A DNA stretch of 64,000 nucleotides, taken from assembly GCF_030268685.1 (NCBI RefSeq), contig NZ_BSRQ01000007.1:248001-312000 (forward strand), written 5' to 3'. The DNA is from Microtetraspora sp. NBRC 13810. GTDB taxonomy: Bacteria > Actinomycetota > Actinomycetes > Streptosporangiales > Streptosporangiaceae. Every line of letters begins with the position of its first letter. Position 1 is the first letter of the stretch. Both the position numbers and the translations under genes were made by a program. The notes below the pieces were generated by a model. The model was not told the origin of the DNA. It did not search any database and saw only the letters and a program-made list of their open reading frames with translations. This document shows, in pieces, positions 43,870-52,117 of this stretch.

Positions 43870-44688
43870 TCACGAACGGGCGGACATGATCTTCAACCGG
43901 GCGATCTGCTCCTGCCGCTCGGCCGCGCTCTGCTCCTCCAGCGAGCGCTGCCCGGCGCCCTGGAGAAGCCGTTTGGTGGCGGTCGCCGCTCCCCGCTCGG
44001 TCGCGAGCAGCGCGCCCGCCAGATCGCGTACGGCCTGCCTGAGCTCTCCCCTGGGCACCACCAGCTCGCCCAGGCGCAGGTCGTACGCCTCCTTGGCGTC
44101 CACCGTGCGCGCCGTCAGGCACAGCTCGATGGCTCTGGGCAGTCCGACGAGCTCGACCAGCGGCTTGGTGCCTGTCAGGTCGGGCACCAGCCCGAGCGCC
44201 GGCTCCTTCATGCAGAACTTGGCGTCGTCGGCGAGGATCCGCAGGTCACACGCGAGCGCCAGCTGGAAACCGGCGCCGATCGCATGCCCCTGGACCGCGG
44301 CGATCGACACGATGTCCGGTCGCCGCAACCACAGGAATCCCCGCTGTGCCTTGGCTATCGTCTGCCCCAGGGACTCGTCGTCCCGTTGCCCGTTCGATGC
44401 GAACGAGCCCTGCCCCGGTACCCCATCCGGGGTGAACATCCGCAAATCGATTCCAGCCGAGAAGGACGGCCCCTCACCTTCAATCACGACGATGCGCACC
44501 TGGCCTGGCAGGTTGTCACCGATCCTGGCCAGTGCGGCCCAGGTCGCGAACGTCTGCGCGTTCCGCTTCTCCGGCCTGTCCAGTGTGATCGTCGCGATCT
44601 CGCCGTCCACCTCGAATCGCAGGCCGATCTCGGCAAGCTCGCTCGCCTCGATCGTCTCCGCGCTCCCCCCAACAGTCGCTTCCGCCAT
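43870..44688 (-). CDS. enoyl-CoA hydratase/isomerase (crotonase) family protein
   Basis: 272 residues. Crotonase fold: ITLDRPEKRNAQTF, the oxyanion-hole segments GPSFSAGIDLRMF and AAVQGHAIGAGFQLALACDLRI, then FCMKEPALGLVPDLTGT with the Glu-containing helix. Acts on enoyl-CoA thioesters in fatty-acid or ring degradation; exact reaction cannot be told. The N-terminus has an acidic extension of about 20 residues. Some lower-GC patches compared with neighbours. Confidence 0.91.
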   Translation of the reverse strand: MAEATVGGSAETIEASELAEIGLRFEVDGEIATITLDRPEKRNAQTFATWAALARIGDNLPGQVRIVVIEGEGPSFSAGIDLRMFTPDGVPGQGSFASNGQRDDESLGQTIAKAQRGFLWLRRPDIVSIAAVQGHAIGAGFQLALACDLRILADDAKFCMKEPALGLVPDLTGTKPLVELVGLPRAIELCLTARTVDAKEAYDLRLGELVVPRGELRQAVRDLAGALLATERGAATATKRLLQGAGQRSLEEQSAAERQEQIARLKIMSARS

Positions 44689-44820
44689 CGCCTCTCCCCT
44701 TCACTGATCCGTCACGCCCGAGCCTATCCACAAGGCAGAACGTCGTTCTGCTGGCCCGGGCGCGACGACACCGACTGACGGGGACGAGCGGCTGCGGTCG
44801 CGCGTTTTCCGAGGCGGTCG

Positions 44821-45036
44821 CTAGCGCTTCGACTTGCCCCGGGTGGCTCCGCCGCGTCCCCGTAGAGTCACGCCGGACTCGCTGAGAATGCGGTGGATGA
44901 ACCCGTACGACCGGCCGGTAGAAGCGGCCAGCGCGCGGATGCTTTCGCCCGCGGCATAGCGCTTCTTGAGATCGGCGGCCAGTTTTTCACGGTCGGCCCC
45001 GGTCACCCGGGTGCCCTTCTTCAGAGTCTCGGCCAC
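44821..45036 (-). CDS. small helix-turn-helix protein
   Basis: 71 residues. Opening MAETLKKGTRVTGADREKLAADLKKRYAAGESIRALAASTGRSYGFIHRILSESGV is a resolvase-like HTH followed by a basic Arg/Lys/Gly-rich tail (LRGRGGATRGKSKR). GTG start with AGGAGG upstream. This tiny conserved actinobacterial protein resembles HTH_13-type DNA-binding proteins. It stands downstream of ABC-F on the same strand and a link with translation genes is possible. DNA or RNA binding is inferred. Confidence 0.85.
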   Translation of the reverse strand: MAETLKKGTRVTGADREKLAADLKKRYAAGESIRALAASTGRSYGFIHRILSESGVTLRGRGGATRGKSKR

Positions 45037-45150
45037 GAGTACCTCCTGTAGTGCCAGACTTCCGCAGCGTTACTCACGCCATGATCAGTCATTTCAGCCG
45101 GATCGGCTACCTACTCCATGGGAAAAGATCCGTACCCGCTCAAATTAAGA

Positions 45151-46749
45151 TCAGGCAAGTGCCACAAGATCGGAAAATTCATCGCTCCAAGCGTCTTCTA
45201 CTCCGTCTGGTAGCAAGATCACCCTATCCGGTTGTAGTGCCTCAACGGCGCCCTCATCATGCGTGACGAGGACGATCGCCCCAGAATAGGACCTAAGTGC
45301 CGAAAGTACCTGATCGCGGCTGGCAGGATCGAGGTTGTTCGTAGGCTCGTCGAGCAACAGCACATTCGCACTGGAAAGCACCAGCGTCGCCAGCGCCAGG
45401 CGGGTCTTCTCACCGCCGGACAGCACTCCGGCGGGCTTGTCCACGTCGTCGCCGGAGAAGAGGAACGAGCCCAGGACCTTCCGCAGCTCGACCTCGGGCA
45501 CGTCGGAACCGGCCGAGCGCATGTTGTCGATGACCGTGCGCGCCGGGTCCAGAGTCTCGTGCTCCTGGGCGTAATAGCCCAGCTTGAGGCCGTGACCGGG
45601 GCGGATCTCGCCGCTGTCGGGCCGCTCGACGCCGCCCAGCAGCCGTAGCAGCGTGGTCTTGCCCGCGCCGTTGAGGCCCAGGATGACCACCCTGCTCCCC
45701 CGGTCCACCGCCATGTCCACGTCGGTGAAGACCTCCAGCGAGCCATACGCCTTGGACAGCCCCGCCGCGGTCAGCGGCGTGCGCCCGCACGGCGCCGGGC
45801 TGGGGAAGCGCAGCTTGGCCACCTTGTCGGCCCTGCGCTCCTCGGAGACGCCGCTGAGCAGGCGTTTCGCCCGGCGCTCCATGTCCTGCGCCGCCTTGGC
45901 CTTGGTGGCCTTGGCCCGCATGCGGTCGGCCTGCGACAACAGCACCGACGCCTGCTTCTCCGCGTTGGCCCGCTCCCTCTTCCTGCGCCGCTCGTCGGAC
46001 TCGCGCTGCGCGAGATACGTGGTCCAGCCGACGTTGTACGTATCGATCACGCAACGATTGGCGTCCAGGTGAAGAACGCGGTTTACCGTCGCTTCAAGAA
46101 GGCCGACGTCATGGCTGATGACGATCAAACCGCCCTGATGGGATCGTAAAAAATCACGAAGCCACCCGATTGAGTCTGCGTCGAGGTGGTTTGTCGGCTC
46201 GTCCAGGAGGAGAGTCTCCGCTCCGGAGAACAGAATTCTGGCGAGTTCGACCCGTCGGCGCTGGCCGCCGGAAAGCGTCTCCAGCGGCTGGCCCAGCACC
46301 CGGTCGGGCAGGCCGAGGCTGGAGGCGATGGAGGCCGCCTCCGCCTCCGCCGCGTAGCCGCCGAGCACGTGCAGCCGGTCCTCCAGCCGCCCGTAGGCGC
46401 GCACCGCCCTGTCCCGGACCCGGTCGTCGTCGGAGGCCATGCCCTGCTCGGCGGCGCGCAGGTCGCGCAGCACCTCGTCCAGGCCGCGCGCGGAGAGGAT
46501 GCGGTCGCGGGCGAGCACGTGCAGGTCGCCGGTGCGCGGGTCCTGCGGCAGATAGCCGACGTTGCCGTTCTTCGTCACCGAGCCGGCCGCGGGCAGGGCC
46601 TCGCCGGCGAGCACTTTGGTGAGCGTGGTCTTGCCCGCCCCGTTGCGGCCGACGAGCCCGATCTTGTCGCCGGGGTTGACACGGAAGGAGGCGCCCTCGA
46701 TGAGCAGCCGCGAGCCCGCGCGCAGTTCGATGTCAGTAGCTATGATCAT
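45151..46749 (-). CDS. ABC-F family ATPase
   Basis: 532 residues, two ATPase domains and no membrane segment, so a ribosome-associated ABC-F protein. NBD1: Walker A GRNGAGKTT, signature LSGGQRRRVELARILF, Walker B LLLDEPTNHLD. A charged linker (about 240-310; RRRKRERANAEKQASVLLSQADRMRAKATKAK) corresponds to the P-site tRNA-interacting motif. NBD2: GLNGAGKTTLL, LSGGEKTRLALATLVL, LLLDEPTNNLD. A roles in resolving stalled ribosomes or antibiotic protection fits its neighbour acVLRF1. Both ends of the coding sequence contain lower-GC patches. Confidence 0.94.
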   Translation of the reverse strand: MIIATDIELRAGSRLLIEGASFRVNPGDKIGLVGRNGAGKTTLTKVLAGEALPAAGSVTKNGNVGYLPQDPRTGDLHVLARDRILSARGLDEVLRDLRAAEQGMASDDDRVRDRAVRAYGRLEDRLHVLGGYAAEAEAASIASSLGLPDRVLGQPLETLSGGQRRRVELARILFSGAETLLLDEPTNHLDADSIGWLRDFLRSHQGGLIVISHDVGLLEATVNRVLHLDANRCVIDTYNVGWTTYLAQRESDERRRKRERANAEKQASVLLSQADRMRAKATKAKAAQDMERRAKRLLSGVSEERRADKVAKLRFPSPAPCGRTPLTAAGLSKAYGSLEVFTDVDMAVDRGSRVVILGLNGAGKTTLLRLLGGVERPDSGEIRPGHGLKLGYYAQEHETLDPARTVIDNMRSAGSDVPEVELRKVLGSFLFSGDDVDKPAGVLSGGEKTRLALATLVLSSANVLLLDEPTNNLDPASRDQVLSALRSYSGAIVLVTHDEGAVEALQPDRVILLPDGVEDAWSDEFSDLVALA

Positions 46750-46891
46750 GGTCGGAGAAACACTCCCAGCCGGAGGTCGAAGGAAGGAACTGTGGCCGGG
46801 GGGCCGTCAGTCGGGAGTGGGCATAGGGATCAGTGTACGGCGGTTCGCGGCCTCACCTGGGCGCGCGCATCGCCGGGGGGCGGTCAGGTGG

Positions 46892-47590
46892 TCAGCCCGC
46901 CGTACCCTCGACCGGGTCCACGACCCTGATCCGGACCGCGAGGAAGGTCCTGGGCGTCTCCTTCAGCACCGCCAGCCGGGGGTCCGGGACGGCCAGGAAC
47001 GGCGCGGCCTCCAGGGCGAAGACCGGCGCCATCCTCCTGTCGCCTCTCAGCGCGTCCACCGAGCGCCGGTCGCCGCCGAACACCACCGCGTCCAGCTCCG
47101 CCAGCCGGGGCCCGAGCACCCGCAGGGCGGTTTCGGCGGCGGCGTCCTGCGCCTGTCCCGCCTGGTTCTCCCTCCTGCGCGCGAACCTGCGCTGTGACCA
47201 CCCCCCTGCCGCCGTGCGGCCCTGGACCAGCCGCGACCCGACCTTCGAGGCGACCAGCGAGCCGCCTTCGAACACCCCCGCGGCGTACCCGCCCAGCCTG
47301 ACCAGCACGACCCCCACCCGGCGCGGCAGCGCCGCGTGCCCGGCCAGCCCGCGCACCGGGTCCCCGTGCCCGCCGGGGGCCAGCGGCGGGAAGGGCACGT
47401 GGCACTCGGCCACGGCGCCGTCGGCCGCGGTGAGCACGACCGCCTCTCCCGCCATCCCGTCACCCGCCCCGGTCACCACGGTCGCCGTCACCGGCCCGTG
47501 CCGCTCGCCGAACCCCTCGATCCACCCGCCGAGCCGGTCGGGAGCGACCGAGACCCAGCGGCCCCCGCCTCGCGCCGGTCGTCCGCCCAT
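46892..47590 (-). CDS. acVLRF1 family peptidyl-tRNA hydrolase
   Basis: 232 residues. The release-factor core motif GGWSQRRFARRRENQA carries the catalytic Gln loop typical of Vms1-like release factors; the actinobacterial acVLRF1 family is defined by this and by KVGSRLVQGRTAAGGWSQ. It is expected to free nascent chains from peptidyl-tRNA on rescued ribosomal subunits. It lies upstream of ABC-F on the same strand, a shared translation-quality-control context. Confidence 0.92.
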   Translation of the reverse strand: MGGRPARGGGRWVSVAPDRLGGWIEGFGERHGPVTATVVTGAGDGMAGEAVVLTAADGAVAECHVPFPPLAPGGHGDPVRGLAGHAALPRRVGVVLVRLGGYAAGVFEGGSLVASKVGSRLVQGRTAAGGWSQRRFARRRENQAGQAQDAAAETALRVLGPRLAELDAVVFGGDRRSVDALRGDRRMAPVFALEAAPFLAVPDPRLAVLKETPRTFLAVRIRVVDPVEGTAG

Positions 47591-47669
47591 CCCGCGAGGC
47601 TACCGCTCCGCGGCCGGACGCACGATCACACAGGATGTCAAAGCCGCAGGTCAGAGGGGGAGTCCACGC

Positions 47670-47721
47670 ATGCAACAAGAGGAGAAAAATGGGTGAATTT
47701 CATCTCATGCGCCTTTTGTGA
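47670..47721 (+). promoter_or_regulatory. two overlapping short upstream ORFs before the EAL-CBS gene
   Basis: ATG at 47670 gives MQQEEKNG (stop at 47696) after AGAGGGGGAG. ATG at 47689 gives MGEFHLMRLL (stop at 47721) after GGAG. The second ends seven bases before a GTG start of the EAL-CBS gene. This could be a translational coupling leader; evidence is position and ribosome binding sites only. Confidence 0.4.
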
Positions 47722-47727
47722 CAGCGT

Positions 47728-48882
47728 GTGCGGCGACATCATCTGTACGTGTCGAGCAGCATCAACATCATGCCGCCATCAGCGACCGGAGCGCGGCCGG
47801 TCATCACACCGATCGTCGATCTCGACACCGGTGGCGTGATCGCTCTCAGCGCTTCCGCGGAGCACGATATCGCGATGCCGGCCACTCCGCAGTCCGGCGC
47901 GGGCGCGGTACGCGCCGCACTGGACGCGGCCCGCAGGGAAACGCTCCTGCCCATCGTCCTCACCGTGCCCACCACCACCGTGATCGGCGGTTCGGCGAGC
48001 CTGGCGCCGCTGCACGAGGCGCTGCGGTCGTCCGGACGCCGGCCGGGCGAGGTGATCCTCACGGTCGAGGGCGGCTTCCCCGCAGAACGGCGCAGGGCGC
48101 TGCTGACCGGCCTCGACGGGCTGCGCGCGATCGGCTACCTGATCGCCATCGGCGACCTCGGCTCCGGTCACCTCCCGCTCGACCTGCTCACCGACGCCGC
48201 GCCGTACCTCGTCGTGCTCTCCGCCGGCCTGATCGCGCGGGTCCCGCGCGACCCCCGGCGGGCGACCCTCGGGGAGTCGGTGTCGTCCCTGGCCAGAGGC
48301 ACCGGCGCGCACGTGCTCGCGCCGAACATCACCCACGAGGCGCAACTCGCCGCCGTGCGCGGCTGGGGGGTACGGCTGGCGCAGGGGCCGCTGCTGGCCC
48401 CCGGGCCCTCAGGGCGGGTGCGCGTGCCGCTGCCGGTGCCGCAGGAGTCCGCGGTCGGCGCGCTGCTCGGCCCGCGGGTGCAGGAGATGCTGCTGCCCGC
48501 CGTCACGCTGGACATCGAGGCGACCGCGGAGGACGCGGTCGAGGCGTTCAGCAGCGAGCCGTCCATCACCAGCGTGATCCTGGTGGACGAGTACCAGCGC
48601 CCGCGCGGCAGCCTGGACCGCAGCCGTTTCATGCTGTCCTTCGCCGGCCGGTACGGCCACGCGCTGCACGGCAAGAAGCCCGCCATCCGCCTCGCCGACC
48701 CGCCGCGCACGGTGCCCAAGACCACCCCGGCCATCGCCGCGATGCAGGTGGCCGGCAAGGCGAACGAGCGGGTCTACGACGACCTGGTGGTCATCGACGA
48801 GGTGGGCAGGTGCATGGGCATCCTGCGGGTCAGCGACCTGATCCGGCAGGTGGCCGACCATGACAGCTCCTTTACCAAGTAG
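47728..48882 (+). CDS. degenerate EAL domain plus CBS pair protein
   Basis: 384 residues from GTG at 47728 (ATG at 47770 would give 370). N-terminal half has the EAL fold pattern: TPIVDLDTGGVIAL, GYLIAIGDLGSGHLPLDLL and HVLAPNITHEAQLAAVRGWGVRLAQGPLLA. The catalytic residues are lost: no EAL motif, DDFG-type is GDLG, and the E of the AEGxE type site is N. C-terminal half is a CBS pair (VTLDIEATAEDAVEAF, GRYGHALHGKKPAIRL, VVIDEVGRCMGILRVSDLIRQV), as in GGDEF-linked regulators, but without GGDEF. Probably a c-di-GMP or nucleotide-sensing regulator rather than a phosphodiesterase. Confidence 0.82.
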   Translation: MRRHHLYVSSSINIMPPSATGARPVITPIVDLDTGGVIALSASAEHDIAMPATPQSGAGAVRAALDAARRETLLPIVLTVPTTTVIGGSASLAPLHEALRSSGRRPGEVILTVEGGFPAERRRALLTGLDGLRAIGYLIAIGDLGSGHLPLDLLTDAAPYLVVLSAGLIARVPRDPRRATLGESVSSLARGTGAHVLAPNITHEAQLAAVRGWGVRLAQGPLLAPGPSGRVRVPLPVPQESAVGALLGPRVQEMLLPAVTLDIEATAEDAVEAFSSEPSITSVILVDEYQRPRGSLDRSRFMLSFAGRYGHALHGKKPAIRLADPPRTVPKTTPAIAAMQVAGKANERVYDDLVVIDEVGRCMGILRVSDLIRQVADHDSSFTK

Positions 48883-49005
48883 ATCACGATAAGTCCTGAC
48901 ATCAGATCGGTCACGACTTGCCAACGCCTCGTGGTCATGCCCTGTTGATCAGGATAAGAAGGGATACCGGAAGCTGACACGGGGGCGGGCGACGGGGAGT
49001 GCGCC

Positions 49006-50313
49006 ATGCGCGATCACGACGGCGAGACGGGACCGGGCCGGCGGCGGTTCCTCGGCGCGGGCCTGGCCGCGGGCGCCGCGCTGGCCCTCGCCGGATGCAC
49101 GCCGGAACGGGAGCCGGCCACGCCCGCGTTCGACCCGGCTGACTGGGAGTCGGTGCGGGCGCAGTTCCCGCTGCGGACCGACCACGCGCACTTCGCCGCC
49201 TTCGTCCTCGCGGCCCACCCCGACCAGGTACGGCGGGCCATCGAGCGACACCGCCGGGGGCTCGACGCCGACACCGACGCCTACCTGCACGAGGACCGCG
49301 AAACGCCGGTGCTCCGGGCCGCCGCCTCCTACCTCGGGACACCCGAGTCGGAGATCGCCCTCACCGACAGCACCACGATGGGACTCGGCATCCTGTTCGG
49401 CGGCCTGCGGCTGCGCCCCGGGCAGGACGTCGTCACCACCGAGCACGACTTCTACGCCACCCACGAGGGCCTGCGGCTGCTCGCCGCGCGCACCGGCGCC
49501 GAGGTGCGGCGGGCCAGGCTCTACGACGATCCCGCCGCCGCCGGCGTCGACGAGATCGTGTCCCGGCTGAGGGCCGCGATCCGGCCCGCGACCAGGGTGG
49601 TCGCGATCACCTGGGTGCACTCGGGCACGGGCGTGCGGCTGCCGGTCAAGGAGATCTCCGGCATGATCGCCGAAATCAACTCGGGGCGGGACACGGAGGA
49701 CCGGGCGCTGCTGTGCGTGGACGGCGTGCACGGGTTCGGTGCGGTCGCCGACCGGGTCGGCGACCTGGGCTGCGACTTCCTGGCCACCGGCACGCACAAG
49801 TGGCTGTTCGGCCCGCGCGGCACCGGCGTCCTGTGGGGCCGCGCCTGGGACGCGGTCGCGCCCGTGATCCCGAGCTTCACCGGGGACGGCATCGCGGCCT
49901 GGATCGGCGGCTATCCCCCGGCGGGGAACAACGCCGCCATGGGCACGCCCGGCGGATACCACTCCTTCGAGCACCGCTGGGCGCTGGACGAGGCGTTCGC
50001 CTTCCACGGGGCGATCGGCCGGGACCGCATCGCCGCCAGGACCGCCGAGCTGGCCACCCGGCTGAAGCAGGGGCTCGCCGGCATCCCCTCCCTGCGCCTG
50101 GTCACCCCGGCCTCCCCCGAGTTGTCCGCCGGCCTGGTCTGCTGCTCCATCGCCGGCCAGAACCCCGGCGCCGTCGCCGCCCGGCTGCGCGAACAGCACC
50201 GGATCGTCGCCGGCGTGACCCCCTACAGCGACGCCTACCTGCGCTTCGGCACCAGCATCGTCACCAGCCCCGAGGACGTCGACCGGGCCGTCAAGGCCGT
50301 CGCAGCCCTCTGA
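49006..50313 (+). CDS. Tat-exported lipoprotein-type class V aminotransferase/cysteine desulfurase-like enzyme
   Basis: 435 residues. N-terminus has RRRFLGAGLAAGAALALAGC: a twin-Arg motif and a lipobox with Cys32, so it should be folded in the cytosol with its cofactor and exported by Tat to the membrane surface. The rest is a class V PLP fold: LTDSTTMGLGILFGG, TTEHDFYATHEGLRLLA, VVAITWVHSGTGVRLPVKEI, LLCVDGVHGFGAV, and CDFLATGTHKWLFGPRGTGVLWG with the PLP Lys. An extracytoplasmic PLP enzyme is rare. Similar to isopenicillin-N-epimerase-like and EgtE-like proteins; reaction unknown. Confidence 0.88.
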   Translation: MRDHDGETGPGRRRFLGAGLAAGAALALAGCTPEREPATPAFDPADWESVRAQFPLRTDHAHFAAFVLAAHPDQVRRAIERHRRGLDADTDAYLHEDRETPVLRAAASYLGTPESEIALTDSTTMGLGILFGGLRLRPGQDVVTTEHDFYATHEGLRLLAARTGAEVRRARLYDDPAAAGVDEIVSRLRAAIRPATRVVAITWVHSGTGVRLPVKEISGMIAEINSGRDTEDRALLCVDGVHGFGAVADRVGDLGCDFLATGTHKWLFGPRGTGVLWGRAWDAVAPVIPSFTGDGIAAWIGGYPPAGNNAAMGTPGGYHSFEHRWALDEAFAFHGAIGRDRIAARTAELATRLKQGLAGIPSLRLVTPASPELSAGLVCCSIAGQNPGAVAARLREQHRIVAGVTPYSDAYLRFGTSIVTSPEDVDRAVKAVAAL

Positions 50314-50396
50314 GCGCGGCTCGGAGCCGCCCGCCGGGGCCGGGCGCGACGGACGGCGCCCTGCCCCGGCGGACGGCCACGGCCGGCGTCACGCGC

Positions 50397-51242
50397 TCAC
50401 AGGCGGCAGGCGTAGATATCGGTGACGAAGATGGCGCGGGCGCCGATCTCCCAGAGCTGGTCCATGACCTGCTGGTGGCCCTTGCGACGGACCATGGCGC
50501 GGACCGCGACCCAGCCCTCGCGGTGCAGCGGCGAGACGGTGGGGCCCTCGATGCCGGGGGTGATGGCGATGGCCTTCTCGATCTGCTCGGCCCGCATGTC
50601 GTAGTCGATCATGACGTAGTCGCGGGCGACGAGCACCCCCTCCAGGCGGCGGACGAGCTGCTCCAGGCCGTTCGCCTGGGGCGCGCCCGCCTGCTTGATC
50701 AGCACGGCCTCCGAGCGCATGATCGGCTCACCGAAGACCTCCAGGCCGACGTTGCGCAGCGTGGTGCCGGTCTCCACCACGTCGGCGACGGCGTCGGCGA
50801 CGCCGAGCCGGATCGCGGTCTCCACCGCGCCGTCCAGCTTGATGACCCGGGCGTCGACGCCCGCGTCGGCCAGGTGCTTCTCCAGCAGCCCGGCGTAGGA
50901 GGAGGCGATCCGCAGGCCCTTGAGGTCCTGGACGGAGGCGAACTCGCCGGGCTTGGCGGCGAAGCGGAAGGTGGATCCGCCGAAGCCGAGCGGCAGGATC
51001 TCCTCGGCCGGCGCGCCGGAGTCGTAGAGCATGTCGCGGCCGGTGATGCCGCCGTCGAGGGTGCCCTCGCCGACGTAGACGGCGATGTCGCGGGGACGCA
51101 GGAAGAACAGCTCGCAGGAGTTGTCCGGGTCGACGACCACGAGCTCCTTGCTGTCCTTGCGGTGCCGGTAGCCGGCTTCTTTGAGCAGGGTCTGGGCGGC
51201 TTCGGCGAGCGCGCCCTTGTTCGGGACGGCGAGACGCAGCAT
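50397..51242 (-). CDS. hisG: ATP phosphoribosyltransferase HisG
   Basis: 281 residues, the long, self-regulated form with the C-terminal ACT-like domain that binds histidine. First committed step of histidine biosynthesis (ATP + PRPP). Motifs: RLAVPNKGALAEAA at the start, PRDIAVYVGEGTLDGGITGRD, LGVADAVADVVETGTTLRNVGL at the PRPP loop. Lies just downstream of hisE on the same strand. Confidence 0.97.
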   Translation of the reverse strand: MLRLAVPNKGALAEAAQTLLKEAGYRHRKDSKELVVVDPDNSCELFFLRPRDIAVYVGEGTLDGGITGRDMLYDSGAPAEEILPLGFGGSTFRFAAKPGEFASVQDLKGLRIASSYAGLLEKHLADAGVDARVIKLDGAVETAIRLGVADAVADVVETGTTLRNVGLEVFGEPIMRSEAVLIKQAGAPQANGLEQLVRRLEGVLVARDYVMIDYDMRAEQIEKAIAITPGIEGPTVSPLHREGWVAVRAMVRRKGHQQVMDQLWEIGARAIFVTDIYACRL

Positions 51243-51308
51243 GGCGTGAATTCCTCTGATCGAGAGAACGAACGGGACGGTGAGCGGGCCCGGCCGGGCG
51301 AACCCGGC

Positions 51309-51572
51309 CTACAGATGCTTGTAGACCTGCTCCAGCCCGATCCCACGGGCCAGCATGAGCACCTGCACGTGGTAGAGGAGCTGGGAGATCTCCTCGGCGG
51401 CGCGCTCGTCCGACTCGTGCTCGGCGGCCATCCAGCTCTCGGCGGCCTCCTCGACGACCTTCTTGCCGATGGCATGGACGCCGGCGTCCAGCGCGGCGAC
51501 CGTGCCCGACCCGGCGGGTCGGGTGCGCGCCTTCTCGGACAGCTCGGCGAACAGCTCTTCGAAGGTCTTCAT
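51309..51572 (-). CDS. hisE: phosphoribosyl-ATP pyrophosphatase HisE
   Basis: 87 residues, standard size. Catalyses the second step of histidine biosynthesis. The MazG-like metal-binding helices are seen in [32 protein letters not shown]. hisE-hisG order is the usual actinobacterial one. AGAGAGAT-type purine-rich sequence lies just before the ATG. Confidence 0.96.
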   Translation of the reverse strand: MKTFEELFAELSEKARTRPAGSGTVAALDAGVHAIGKKVVEEAAESWMAAEHESDERAAEEISQLLYHVQVLMLARGIGLEQVYKHL

Positions 51573-51609
51573 GATCTCTCTCGGCGGTCGGTGAGTGTGT
51601 CACCTCAGC

Positions 51610-51894
51610 CTAACCGGGCGAACCCGGCGGCGATGCGCCTGCTCCCTCCGCGGCGTTCCGCGTGTCGCACGCCTGGCCGAACTGGGCGATCCGGCGTTCC
51701 CGGGTGTCCAGCACGTTCCCGGCGGCGTCGGTCAGCTCGACGCGGAGCGGGTACAACGGCTGGTCGCCGTGCCCGCGCGGCCACCACAGCGCGAGACCGG
51801 GCACCTCCAGCTCCAGCACGGTGGCCGAGACACCTCCTAGGAGCGCTCCCAGAACGGCGTGCCCGGTGCCGGCGGACACCGTGACATATTCCAC
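51610..51894 (-). pseudogene. fragment of a GH2 beta-mannosidase-type gene
   Basis: A 94-codon frame (GTG, AGGAGCTCAC upstream) whose middle, ATVLELEVPGLALWWPRGHGDQPLYPLRVELTDA followed by GNVLDTRERRI, is the beta-sandwich segment just before the catalytic barrel in GH2 beta-mannosidases. The match ends abruptly at RERRI; the following residues are unrelated. The N-terminal domain and the whole catalytic barrel are absent. It could still be translated. A LacI-type regulator is divergent, as expected for a sugar-hydrolase gene that has been lost. Confidence 0.75.
51837..51850. promoter_or_regulatory. CebR-like box (one mismatch) inside the GH2 fragment
   Basis: TAGGAGCGCTCCCA differs from the CebR palindrome at one base. 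It lies within the coding remnant (Leu-Gly-Ala-Leu-Leu-Gly codons), so it may be coincidental. Confidence 0.3.
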
Positions 51895-51956
51895 GTGAGC
51901 TCCTAGCGGCTGAACCGGATAAGTAACGCGACGGTGAGCGCCTTTGTCCAGATATA

Positions 51957-51976
51957 TCAACGTATTGTTGGCTATT
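51957..51976. promoter_or_regulatory. inverted repeat CAAC-GTATT-GTTG near the GH2 fragment
   Basis: CAAC and GTTG arms around a 5-base centre, in the AT-rich patch between the GH2 fragment and the LacI gene. Possible operator or promoter element. Confidence 0.3.
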
Positions 51977-52089
51977 GGCTGACGTGCTGTGCCAGGTGGA
52001 CCGGCCATTCACCGGCCGAGCGACGGGGCGCCTGCCGGGGGCGTAGTAACGTACCCGGGTGCCGGTGCGGGCAGGCCGAGAGCGCATGC

Positions 52090-52110
52090 CGCTCAACCGG
52101 TTCAAGGGGA
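52090..52110. promoter_or_regulatory. LacI-type operator candidate around AACCGGTT
   Basis: CCGCTCAACCGGTTCAAGGG, an interrupted palindrome with the perfect centre AACCGGTT, lies directly before the LacI ribosome binding site. The central CG and size suit LacI-family auto-regulation. Confidence 0.5.
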
Positions 52111-52117
52111 GGGGCCC

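Noticed and set aside
41193-43889. An 898-codon open frame on the plus strand
   Set aside because: Covers the sulfotransferase in the wrong frame and the ABC exporter in antisense; no domain visible. It is a high-GC artefact.
51837-51850. Second CebR operator controlling the LacI/GH2 region
   Set aside because: One mismatch, and it lies inside coding remnant codons rather than a promoter; listed only at low confidence.
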